Shown here one piece after another: positions 47,577 to 54,639 of a DNA stretch of 64,000 bases; the first letter of the stretch is position 1, and the number at the start of each line of letters is the position of its first letter. Below the pieces are notes generated by a model. It saw only the letters and a list, made by a program, of their open reading frames with translations. It was not told where the DNA came from and did not search any database. The position numbers and the translations under genes were made by a program. The DNA comes from Mesorhizobium sp. SOD10 (lineage in GTDB: Bacteria; Pseudomonadota; Alphaproteobacteria; Rhizobiales; Rhizobiaceae): positions 1 to 64,000 of the forward strand of contig CCNA01000012.1 of NCBI GenBank assembly GCA_000824805.1, read 5' to 3'.

Positions 47577-47966
47577 TCACGTGATGCTGTGGGCAGTCTT
47601 GTAGGAGGTCGGGACAGGGTGTGGCGACGGGGGCCGGGTGTTGATCACGAGTTGGCCGTGTGTGGGCTCGGGGGAGAACCTCTCGGGCAGAGTTGCAAAG
47701 GCGGCATCCACAGTATCCTGCGTTATGCCGTGATCTTTGACGTAGCCCGAGTGCATGAGCGGGAGGGTCACTTCGGACAGATTCTTCCGGGACGTGATGA
47801 GCGAGGCGATGTTGAACCAACGCCCGTGTCCACCGCCACGCTCTCGGCGCTGCTGTAGGGTCCATCCGAAGGCCCTGCGGTCCACTATGACCCGGTAACG
47901 GGGGCCTATGGTGGCGACGACGGCGCGGTAGTCGTCCGACCACTCACATGTTTCGAGTAAGCTCAT
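47577..47966 (-). CDS. Small phage protein B (paralogue of 47178-47435)
   Basis: A 129-aa protein, MSLLETCEWSDDYRAVVATIG..., sharing its first 75 residues' pattern with the 85-aa neighbour but with a longer Pro/Thr-rich tail. Its ATG overlaps the stop of the HNH-like gene by four bases. No family recognised. Confidence 0.62.
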   Translation of the reverse strand: MSLLETCEWSDDYRAVVATIGPRYRVIVDRRAFGWTLQQRRERGGGHGRWFNIASLITSRKNLSEVTLPLMHSGYVKDHGITQDTVDAAFATLPERFSPEPTHGQLVINTRPPSPHPVPTSYKTAHSIT

Positions 47967-48415
47967 TTTGCTGGGGTCTCCTGAGCGACTAGAGCGAGGT
48001 CGTGTCGCTTGGTGTGTTTGCCGGTGCCGCCGGTCTTCAAACGAAGGTTGGTGGTGCGAAGGTCAAGGCGGTTGCCGTTGATGTTGCGGACGTACTCCCC
48101 GGCCTTCGCGTTCATGATGAGCCGGGGAATGGTCACGAACGCTCCTCCCGCCCTTGCGCGGACAGAGAATTGCATGTCGTCCGTGGCGGTGCCGTCTCTC
48201 ACGACGACCCAACTGGCAGCTCTAACGCTCTCGGGGAGACGGACGAATGATCGCTCCTCCACCTTTGCGAACAGCGTTCGGTTGCGCTTGCGGTCATTGA
48301 TCGGAACCAGCACGATTTCGCTGGAGACGCCCCACTTACGATGATCATTCGGGGCCTTCTGGTATGTCTCGGGGCGCCCCGGAGTAGGGCCGCCATCCTG
48401 TGTGGTGATGGTCAT
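47963..48415 (-). CDS. HNH-like protein with a degenerate active site
   Basis: A 150-aa protein. The C-terminal segment AGEYVRNINGNRLDLRTTNLRL matches the core of phage HNH endonucleases (consensus VDHINGN.LDNR..NLR), but the metal-activating DH is replaced by RN. It may be an inactive DNA-binding derivative of a homing-type nuclease. It is the first gene of the virion operon on the minus strand. Confidence 0.65.
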   Translation of the reverse strand: MTITTQDGGPTPGRPETYQKAPNDHRKWGVSSEIVLVPINDRKRNRTLFAKVEERSFVRLPESVRAASWVVVRDGTATDDMQFSVRARAGGAFVTIPRLIMNAKAGEYVRNINGNRLDLRTTNLRLKTGGTGKHTKRHDLALVAQETPAK

Positions 48416-48856
48416 GTGTTACGGGGTCCAAAAAATTAGAGAGAGGGTGAAGAGTGGCGGGCGCTCATGGGGCCGGATGTGGGCCTGACCTGGGTTACGG
48501 GAGGCTCTGAAACAGAGAGGCTCACACGGACGCATACTTCTCACGGCGCGGGCCGGAGCTACGGGACAGCAAAAAAGAGAGACGCAAGACGACGCTCCAG
48601 AGTGGAACGAATGAGCCTACCCACCCACGCCTCGCCTTCGGGAGAACTATGGAGACACTGAAGGTCGCCCGGGAGGTGGCCTGGGGGAGGTCTGGATGAA
48701 GCCTTGAAGCGGCGTCTTGCGTCTCTGAAGGGGTGCGGCTCAACCAAAGGGGAGCCTTGATTGGAAGAGGGAGGAAGAATGAGTGTGGAGGAAGCAGCGT
48801 TGGTCCACGCGCTCCGACCTACTTCACATCGAACGCCTAAACACGTTCATATATCG

Positions 48857-48956
48857 ACCGGGGACCCCTTTCCTGAGCGGTGGGGTATTTAGGGAAATGC
48901 CCTCGGCTCTCTCCCATAAAGCGTTAGCTCACCGGGGACCGCTTTCCTGAGTGGTG
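48857..48956. repeat. Pair of 26-bp direct repeats
   Basis: The units at 48857-48882 and 48931-48956 share accggggacc, ctttcctgag and ggtg with two or three differences, start to start 74 bases. They are upstream of the virion operon and could be phage promoters or regulator sites. Confidence 0.6.
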
Positions 48957-48995
48957 TCGTAAAGGACTCGCTCCGTCGCCGCGTCGTGCTGGACA

Positions 48996-49070
48996 GCGGC
49001 TGGAGCGCCGTTCGGGTCCGACGAGTGTCCTACACCAGCCAAACCCGCCAAGCCGCTCCAGCCACGGTCC
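48996..49070. repeat. Intergenic hairpin element, copy B
   Basis: gcggctggagcg at one end and cgctccagccacggtc at the other are inverted. In reverse complement it matches copy A: ggctggagcggcttgg, a shared gacactc in the middle and ctccagcc at the end. It starts 17 bases after a minus-strand stop codon, as copy A does after seven. Confidence 0.55.
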
Positions 49071-49086
49071 AGAGTCGATAGAGACC

Positions 49087-49536
49087 CTATCGGAGCCGAA
49101 CGGGCATCGCCTCCCGGCCCCACACTTCCCGGATTGCTCCCTCATACTCATCTTCCGGGATCAAGCGGACGAATTGGGTGAGGTGCGCGTCCGCCATGAT
49201 GGCGTAGCGAAGAGCCTCCGACACTCCCGCCCCGGCCACCAGCCCCTCTATGGCCTGCGATACGGCTTCGGCGACAAAGGCAAGGCGAGAGACGAGCGCC
49301 TGTGGCGGTGGGGCGCTGTCCCCTGCTCCCGCCGTCCCGTCCTGCTCTGCCTTAGACAGCCGGTCGAAGTCGGCCAGGGCCTCGCTGGTCCACCCGAGGG
49401 GCTCCAGCGTGAGCGGCGCGTTTAGGTCTCGGCCCGACCCCACGGCACGGATGGCAGTCGTGAGGCCGCCCATCGCCCGCGCAAGGTGGCCTATCGCTTC
49501 CCCGGAGTGGTCCGCCTTGAGGCTTTCAGTGGTCAT
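49087..49536 (-). CDS. Island protein of unknown function
   Basis: A 149-aa acidic, largely helical protein starting MTTESLKADHSGEAIGHLAR; GGAGG lies six bases before the ATG. The second half (VSRLAFVAEAVSQAIEGLVA... ALRYAIMADAHLTQFVRLI) suggests a small helical bundle. No family recognised. Together with the preceding short gene it forms a two-gene unit downstream of the palindromic operators. Confidence 0.65.
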   Translation of the reverse strand: MTTESLKADHSGEAIGHLARAMGGLTTAIRAVGSGRDLNAPLTLEPLGWTSEALADFDRLSKAEQDGTAGAGDSAPPPQALVSRLAFVAEAVSQAIEGLVAGAGVSEALRYAIMADAHLTQFVRLIPEDEYEGAIREVWGREAMPVRLR

Positions 49537-49675
49537 TGCTGGCCTCCACCGGCAAGCGCCTACCTCCGTCCCTGACCAGTCGGAGCGCTGCCGCCTCGTC
49601 AATTCGCTTAGGGGCCTGTGGGCGATGTGGAAGGGGCGCTGAAGGCTCCCGGCGTTCTCTGCTGTCTTCGTGCAT
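49526..49675 (-). CDS. Short Arg-rich ORF, possible small protein
   Basis: A 49-aa product (MHEDSRERREPSAPLPHRPQ...). It overlaps the next gene by 11 bases and has GAGGA about eight bases before its ATG. High Arg/Pro content and lack of family make it tentative. Confidence 0.35.
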   Translation of the reverse strand: MHEDSRERREPSAPLPHRPQAPKRIDEAAALRLVRDGGRRLPVEASNDH

Positions 49676-49754
49676 GTATGTGGTCCTCGTTGCTGTTGAA
49701 TGAGACAAACGAGGCAATCACAGGGGCAATTGTAACAAACAAATCACAATGAAA

Positions 49755-49796
49755 TCCCGCATACGGGACAATTAAAGCACTCTCCCGCATCCGGGA
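49755..49796. promoter_or_regulatory. Two palindromic operators
   Basis: tcccgcatacggga (49755-49768) and tcccgcatccggga (49783-49796), both followed by ca, are 14-bp palindromes with centres 28 bases apart. They lie in an AT-rich tract upstream of the minus-strand genes 49675-49087. This is the layout of a repressor-controlled promoter; no repressor gene was recognised in the island. Confidence 0.55.
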
Positions 49797-49890
49797 CATT
49801 TAAATATCGACAATACAGTTAGATGGGAAATTGGTAATTGGAGGTCGTTGCGTTCTAGGGACATTTATGGACAGTTTGTCGCAGGGCGCA

Positions 49891-50553
49891 TTATCGCACC
49901 GATGCTCGATCAATCACCCGCGAAACTTGCTTTGCCGTCCACCGGCCACCCCGAGAGGTAGCCACCCCGGTCCGGTTGAGGGCCTCGGCGATTGCCATAA
50001 GCGTCTCCCCGCCAGCACGCATGGGGCCAATGACAGCCATCGCCGGACCGGCCTCTTGCCGCGCCTTCTCTTGGATGGCCGCATTGCGGGCCATGGTCTT
50101 GTCCCGGAGGCCGCCGAGCTTCTTACCCTTGGCCCTCGCTTCCTTCAGCGCCGCCACCGTGCGGGCCGATATGAAGTCCCGCTCCTGCTCGGCGAGCGCC
50201 GCGTAAATGTGGAGCTGAAACTTGTCCGCATGGGGCATTTGGGCGACCCGGAGGCGCACCTTGGGGTCCTCCATGAGGGCGGCGATAAAGGCGACCTTGC
50301 GGCTTAGGCGGTCCAGCTTTGCCACGAGCAGCTCCGCTCCGGTCTTGCGGACCAGCGCCAGCGCCTTCGCCAGCTCGGGCCGGTCATCCTGCTTGCCGGA
50401 GAGCACGTCGCAGAAGCGGCCGAGTACTTCGAAGGGAACCTCGGTGAACCTCTCTAGGAAGATATCGATGTCCCGCCGCTGCGCGTCCAGGCCGTGGCCT
50501 GACTTGCCTTGGTCCTCGGTCGAGACCCGCGTGTAGATGACGTATTGCTTCAT
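49891..50553 (-). CDS. Serine recombinase (resolvase/invertase family)
   Basis: A 220-aa small serine recombinase. The catalytic Ser11 lies in YTRVSTEDQ, with the Arg residues of the active site in the KLDRLSRKVAF region, an E-helix region and a short C-terminal HTH (TLMAIAEALNRTGVATSRGG). Such enzymes resolve or invert DNA. It starts 15 bases from a direct/inverted repeat array that may be its own res site. A second recombinase alongside the tyrosine integrase suggests an older module within the island. Confidence 0.92.
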   Translation of the reverse strand: MKQYVIYTRVSTEDQGKSGHGLDAQRRDIDIFLERFTEVPFEVLGRFCDVLSGKQDDRPELAKALALVRKTGAELLVAKLDRLSRKVAFIAALMEDPKVRLRVAQMPHADKFQLHIYAALAEQERDFISARTVAALKEARAKGKKLGGLRDKTMARNAAIQEKARQEAGPAMAVIGPMRAGGETLMAIAEALNRTGVATSRGGRWTAKQVSRVIDRASVR

Positions 50554-51037
50554 TGCCTGCCCGTGCCCGTTGTGCCTGACAAAGCCTTAGAACGGCATTT
50601 GTCTAATGTCAACGTTCGTTGTGCCTGACAAATGGCAGGGGAGAGCCTTGCCGGTCGCGTGTCCGGTTCGGTCCGTGCAGAGGCGTTCGTGTCGGCATGA
50701 TGCATTCCACCTCCCCGACCCTCGAAGCCACTGAAACAGCCTGACCAGACATAGAGGAGAGGCATCCGGGCGGCCTGCCGTGGGCCGAGAGTGGACCGGG
50801 CGTGAGCCGGAGGAGCCGCGACCCACCGGGGGGTCTCGCGCTGCTGAAACTATCCAGTTCGACCCCTCGGATTTTTGCGCCAGTTTGAGACGGCCTGTTG
50901 ATCGACCGAGCCTTTGTGCAAAACTTAGGAACCGAACCCAGTTAGTGTATGTTGGACCCATATCGCCGGTAACAGCTTTGGGCACATCGGCGGCCGAGAG
51001 ACAACGACCGGGCTCCCGTCTGAAAAGGGAGAGAGCT
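50554..51037. promoter_or_regulatory. Candidate res/crossover region of the serine recombinase plus noncoding DNA
   Basis: Contains cgttgtgcctgacaaa at 50568-50583 and 50617-50632, and an inverted version (tttgtc-N6-caacg) at 50598-50614. The inverted pair surrounds a centre caacg-tt-cgttg. The rest (50640-51037) has no recognised gene; the ORF in it is only real from 51038. Confidence 0.55.
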
Positions 51038-51271
51038 ATGCTTATCGGTCCTATCGTTTCATTACCGCGCAATCGGATACAGGAGCGCCAAGACGCGTTG
51101 CTGGCAACCAGCAGCAGAGGGACCTTGGCGCGTTCATATCGGCTCCTCGAAGAAACGGCCCGCAAGGTCGACCCTCACACCGCAATCATGCAGAGCTTTC
51201 ATAAGTGGCACCTTCCCGAGGTCGAGGGATCAACAGCTATCGCGCCGGCCCCCTCTGATGCCACCGAATGA
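51038..51271 (+). CDS. Small island protein, unknown
   Basis: A 77-aa product (MLIGPIVSLPRNRIQERQDA...) with gggagag six bases before the ATG. It looks helical, with a middle RSYRLLEETARKVDPHTAI. It is the first plus-strand gene of the right-hand half. No family recognised; the strong ribosome site is the main support. Confidence 0.5.
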   Translation: MLIGPIVSLPRNRIQERQDALLATSSRGTLARSYRLLEETARKVDPHTAIMQSFHKWHLPEVEGSTAIAPAPSDATE

Positions 51272-51541
51272 ACTCGGCGGCCCTCCCAGTCACCTCCCGC
51301 ACGGTCTTCAAGAGCGCCTCATGCAAATCCTGAAGGGACCTGTAGTGGTCGCACCGGGGCGAGATACGTGGCCCGACGATGCTATGTGTAGCCCCTCGAC
51401 CGCCTTCATGAACTGCTCCACCTCCCCGATCGATAGCTGCTTAGGCTTGTTGGGTCGGACCATCGCGACCTCCTGTTGAGTGTCGCCCCATCTAGGAGTA
51501 TGTTCCTACAATCGTGGCGGGGCAGCAAGAGGGGGCACGGT
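51272..51541. other. Noncoding gap between two small island genes
   Basis: About 270 bases. Only shadow ORFs are seen; nothing further recognised. Confidence 0.3.
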
Positions 51542-52069
51542 ATGACCAAGCAGCAACACGACGAACTGTCGGAGGCGTACTTCGAACACCTCTTGAAGCA
51601 CCGAGAGGCCATGGTGGAGTTGCGGTCGGACCAGCTAACGACCCTGGACAAATCGATATTGAGCGTGTCGAGCGGTGCCCTCGGCATCTCGATTGTCTTC
51701 ATGGACAAGATCGGAGGAGGGAGCGCGGGGGTAAGCGGCTACCTCCTCGCCTCGTGGATTTGTTTCGGTGCCGCTATATCGGCAAACATCACGTCCTACT
51801 TCACGGGGTCGGCGGACGCGCAGAGAGAAATCGACAAGCTGGACAATTGCGTCATCAACTCCACAGCCTACGAAAGCGGTGGAAACCTGTTCCGAGGGGC
51901 CACGCGGCTCCTCAATGTCGCGGCGCTTGTGCTATTCATTCTGGGTGTAATTTCCTTGGCACTTCATGCCTACACAAGCACGAGGACCGTTCCAAATGGC
52001 GCGACCACCAACACCCAGCCACGAGCAACGGGGAACCCCCAGCCACCGCCCGCCACCAGTAGTCCCTAG
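51542..52069 (+). CDS. Island membrane protein with N-terminal helical region
   Basis: A 175-aa protein starting MTKQQHDELSEAYFEHLLKH. After a charged helix come about three hydrophobic segments: ILSVSSGALGISIVFM, YLLASWICFGAAISANITSYF and LLNVAALVLFILGVISLAL. A Thr/Pro-rich tail follows. The pattern LDKSILSVSSGALGIS recurs in small membrane proteins of mobile elements. A surface exclusion or abortive-infection role is possible but not shown. The agaggggg ribosome site is strong. Confidence 0.75.
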   Translation: MTKQQHDELSEAYFEHLLKHREAMVELRSDQLTTLDKSILSVSSGALGISIVFMDKIGGGSAGVSGYLLASWICFGAAISANITSYFTGSADAQREIDKLDNCVINSTAYESGGNLFRGATRLLNVAALVLFILGVISLALHAYTSTRTVPNGATTNTQPRATGNPQPPPATSSP

Positions 52070-52139
52070 CGGAGGAGGAAACGTCGGGGCTGGCAAGCCG
52101 TCATCTAACCCGCCGCCACAGCGACCGACAAAGAAGTAG

Positions 52140-53525
52140 CTACGCGCCCACCGCTTTCTTCATGGCGTCCGTAGCCACCCTTAGACGCGCCTCGTCGCTT
52201 CCGTAGGTCTCCCCAACGCCCCCACTGGCATGCCCGAGGATCATGTCTTGGGTGTCCTTCGGCACTCCGGCCACCCGAAGGCTGTCCTTCAGAGTGTGGC
52301 GAAGCGAGTGAACGGTTGCCTTACGGTCTTTCACGACTGCCCGAACGTGCTTCATGAGGGCCGCTGACGCGCTCGTGGGGCCGCTGTCCCCACCGTAGCG
52401 GGAGAACAGCAAGGCTCCCTCCCCTGCGGCCTTCAGAGCGGCCTTTGCCGCCTCCAGAGCATCCCCTACCAACGGCACCTTGCGGCGCGACGAGTGGGTC
52501 TTGAGACGCCGGCCCTCGTGCCACTGGACGCTGATGTGGGGAAGCTCACCATCCACTATCACGTCCACCGTTCTGGCACCCGTCACCTCTGCGAGCCGGC
52601 AACCGGTGCCCTCTAGGATGCGCCAAAGGTGCTTAAGGTCGTCTGCGCGTGACATCGTGTCGATGCGCGTTCGGATAGCGGCAAGCTCCGCTTTTGCGAG
52701 TGACCGCCTTTTGTCCTTCGCTGTCTCACTCTCATCGCCCCTTCGGACCTCCAGCCCCGCGAAGGGATTTGCGATGTGGCCGAGGTCCATTTCCTTGAGA
52801 GCGTGATTGATGATTGCCCGTGTGTCGTTCAAGTACCGCTCGACGGTGGACGGACTGTTGATGACGCGGAGCATATGGTCATGAACAGCTCGGGCGTCTG
52901 CCCGTCGAAGCTCTGTCAGCACAGGGTTCTTCCCGAGGGCCTCGATGATGTGACCGACGACGCGCTGTGCCCGCTGCTGGTCCTTCTTACGCGCCAGTTC
53001 TCCGGCCTTGGACCGTTTGGCGCGGTCCTCTAGGTAGAGCCTCTTGGCGTCCTCAAGAGTTGGAAGCGGCGGCTTGCCGAGGCCCGAATGTAGGGCCGAG
53101 ATAAGTGCGGTCTCGCTCGGTGCGACTTCGACGGGATAGCCCGTCTCCGGGTCTTTCGGCCGCCCCGCGACTAATCTTTCAGCGACGGCAGACCGTCGGA
53201 ACCACTCTGCCTCACTCACTTCAGCCTCCGGGTCAAAACCAAGCTCCCGGATGGCGTCTCGTGTTCTGGCGAAGCGGTCCAATGGCGTTTCGATACGCGG
53301 GGCGATTAGTCCTTGTGCCTCGGCCAGCCGGAGCTTGGCGTCGGCCAAAGTCTGCTCGGCCGCGCCGTGCACCCGGCCATATCGTTTGATGGCCTCCTGC
53401 TCGCTTCCTCCCAGCGGCGCGACCAACTCACCCTTGCCGACGATCTCCCGGAGGGGACCAGGGACCTTGCGCCGGTAGCGCCAAGTGTCGCCGCGCTTTT
53501 GGACGTGCTTCAAAACCAGTCTCAT
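52140..53525 (-). CDS. Tyrosine recombinase (island integrase)
   Basis: A 461-aa phage-type integrase with the N-terminal arm/SAM-like domains and C-terminal catalytic domain. The catalytic Arg lies in GCRLAEV near residue 307, the Lys-region in SSRRKVPL, the HxxR in HSLRHT near 406, the late His in MILGHASGG and the nucleophilic Tyr in GETYGS near 440. The start at 53525 (MRLVLKHVQKRG) fits; the longer frame crosses the tRNA. It is oriented outward from the tRNA-Leu gene and should act on the repeats at 39656 and 53619. Confidence 0.93.
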   Translation of the reverse strand: MRLVLKHVQKRGDTWRYRRKVPGPLREIVGKGELVAPLGGSEQEAIKRYGRVHGAAEQTLADAKLRLAEAQGLIAPRIETPLDRFARTRDAIRELGFDPEAEVSEAEWFRRSAVAERLVAGRPKDPETGYPVEVAPSETALISALHSGLGKPPLPTLEDAKRLYLEDRAKRSKAGELARKKDQQRAQRVVGHIIEALGKNPVLTELRRADARAVHDHMLRVINSPSTVERYLNDTRAIINHALKEMDLGHIANPFAGLEVRRGDESETAKDKRRSLAKAELAAIRTRIDTMSRADDLKHLWRILEGTGCRLAEVTGARTVDVIVDGELPHISVQWHEGRRLKTHSSRRKVPLVGDALEAAKAALKAAGEGALLFSRYGGDSGPTSASAALMKHVRAVVKDRKATVHSLRHTLKDSLRVAGVPKDTQDMILGHASGGVGETYGSDEARLRVATDAMKKAVGA

Positions 53526-53618
53526 TCGATTTGTACCCCTTGGTGTACCTGAAAGTGTACCTCGGGGATAGCGGGAACCCTTACAATCCTTGGCTTTCAA
53601 GGTGTCTCGGGTGGGAAG
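53526..53618. promoter_or_regulatory. Right-end arm-site candidates and integrase promoter region
   Basis: ggtgtacct (53542-53550) and gtgtacctc (53555-53563) lie between the tRNA end and the integrase start. A CCTTG-N5-CAAGG hairpin lies at 53588-53602. These match motifs at the left end (39715-39800). Confidence 0.5.
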
Positions 53619-53703
53619 TGGTGCCCCTAGCCGGGATCGAACCAGCACTCCTTGCGGAACTCGATTTTGAGTCGAGCGCGTCTACCAATTCCGCCATAGG
53701 GGC
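53619..53703 (-). tRNA. tRNA-Leu (anticodon CAA)
   Basis: The minus strand folds as a class II tRNA: acceptor GCCCCTA/TAGGGGC, D arm GCG...CGC with AATTGGTAGA, anticodon stem CTCGA/TCGAG around loop CTCAAAA (anticodon CAA), a 13-base variable arm, T arm GCTGG TTCGATC CCGGC and encoded CCA. It is intact despite island integration at its 3' end. Confidence 0.95.
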
Positions 53704-54029
53704 TCAGGCCGGGCGGCCTGGATGGGCGCGGACTATACGGGCGGATGGGTGTTCGTCAACTGGCCTGTTGCGGATTTGCCCGCTCAAGCGGCGGCATTGC
53801 CCCCTCCCTTCGGCCTCGTGGCGACGCAGACATTGTGCGGCGCGGAAAATCTTTCTAGACAGGCGAAGCGTTGAGCGCCTCGCATCCGGACGCCGGATGC
53901 GGCGCTTTGGGTCCTTGTCTTCCTGCCTGCCGTTGCCCAAAACCGCCAGGCGTTTCGGGTGCTATTGATTAGAGCAAAGTGCGCTGCGGTTTTCCGTCAG
54001 GAATTGCGGCAACTGCATTAGGAGAGCCG
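53704..54029. promoter_or_regulatory. Upstream region of tRNA-Leu
   Basis: On the minus strand TTGACG (53754-53759) and TATAGT (53732-53737), 16 bases apart, form a promoter for tRNA-Leu, 29 bases before its 5' end. A perfect 8-bp hairpin (gcatccgg-acg-ccggatgc) lies at 53882-53900. Otherwise noncoding. Confidence 0.6.
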
Positions 54030-54614
54030 ATGCTTCGCCGACTTTACGACTGGACCCTGTCGCTGGCGGCGCGCAAATCCGCCGAATGGTGGCTGGCCTT
54101 CATCGCCTTCGTCGAAAGCTCGGTGTTCTTCATACCGGCCGACGTGCTGTTCCTGCCCATGGCGTTGGCGGCCCCCAAACGCGCCTATCGCTACGCGCTG
54201 ACCGCCACGGCTGCGTCCGTGCTGGGCGGCTTTGCCGGCTGGCTGATCGGCTACTATGCCTACGATACGATAGCACGCCCGATGCTGGAGCATTTCGGCG
54301 GCCTTGCCACGTTCGAGAGGTGGCAGTCGTCAGGCGCCGGGTTGATGCTGGTGCTGCTCGTCACATCGGGCGCCGCGCACCTGCCGCCGATCAAGGTGGT
54401 CACCATTCTGGCCGGGGCGCTTCACGTCAATCTTTTGGTCTTCATCGTCTCGGCCATCCTGGCGCGCGGCGCGCGTTTCCTGCTGCTTGCCTGGCTGCTG
54501 CGCCGCTATGGCGAAGAGATCAGGGAGTTCATCGAAAAGCGCTTGGGATTGATTGTCGGGGCGGGCGCCGCTGCCCTGATTTTGCTCTATATCCTCGTCA
54601 GATACGCCCACTGA
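54030..54614 (+). CDS. YqaA/DedA-like (VTT domain) membrane protein
   Basis: A 194-aa inner-membrane protein of the SNARE-associated/VTT type. Its segments include FIAFVESSVFFIPADVLFLPMAL (with the Glu and Pro typical of the family's re-entrant region) and SGAAHLPPIKVVTILAGAL. Relatives take part in lipid carrier flipping. The ATG at 54030 has aggag six bases upstream. It is followed by dsbB 25 bases later in the same direction. Confidence 0.85.
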   Translation: MLRRLYDWTLSLAARKSAEWWLAFIAFVESSVFFIPADVLFLPMALAAPKRAYRYALTATAASVLGGFAGWLIGYYAYDTIARPMLEHFGGLATFERWQSSGAGLMLVLLVTSGAAHLPPIKVVTILAGALHVNLLVFIVSAILARGARFLLLAWLLRRYGEEIREFIEKRLGLIVGAGAAALILLYILVRYAH

Positions 54615-54639
54615 TAGCGACGCAACAACGGACCCCATC

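Larger units (their letters stand above)
48416..49086. promoter_or_regulatory. 670-base noncoding control region of the island
   Basis: I find no credible gene. It holds two 26-base direct repeats of the form accggggaccNctttcctga (48857-48882 and 48931-48956, 74 bases apart) and hairpin copy B (48996-49070). It lies upstream of the minus-strand virion operon and is a likely promoter/operator region. Confidence 0.5.
39656..53637. mobile_element. About 14-kb island/prophage remnant integrated in tRNA-Leu(CAA)
   Basis: It is bounded by the 19-bp direct repeat tggtgcccctagccgggat at 39656-39674 and 53619-53637; the right copy is the 3' end of the intact tRNA-Leu gene. The tyrosine integrase lies just inside the tRNA end and reads away from it, as in many tRNA-borne islands. 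Contents in order are an OLD-like nuclease, podovirus-like virion genes, a serine recombinase, a membrane protein and the integrase. Only a small part of a T7-like genome is present. Excision ability cannot be judged, but integrase and both ends look intact. Confidence 0.9.

Noticed and set aside
48522..48747. Short minus-strand ORFs in the island control region
   Set aside because: No ribosome sites, composition typical of random frames, and they overlap the repeat/control region.
50587..51165. 192-aa minus-strand ORF overlapping the recombinase control region
   Set aside because: It would cross the res-like repeats and oppose the better supported small gene 51038-51271.
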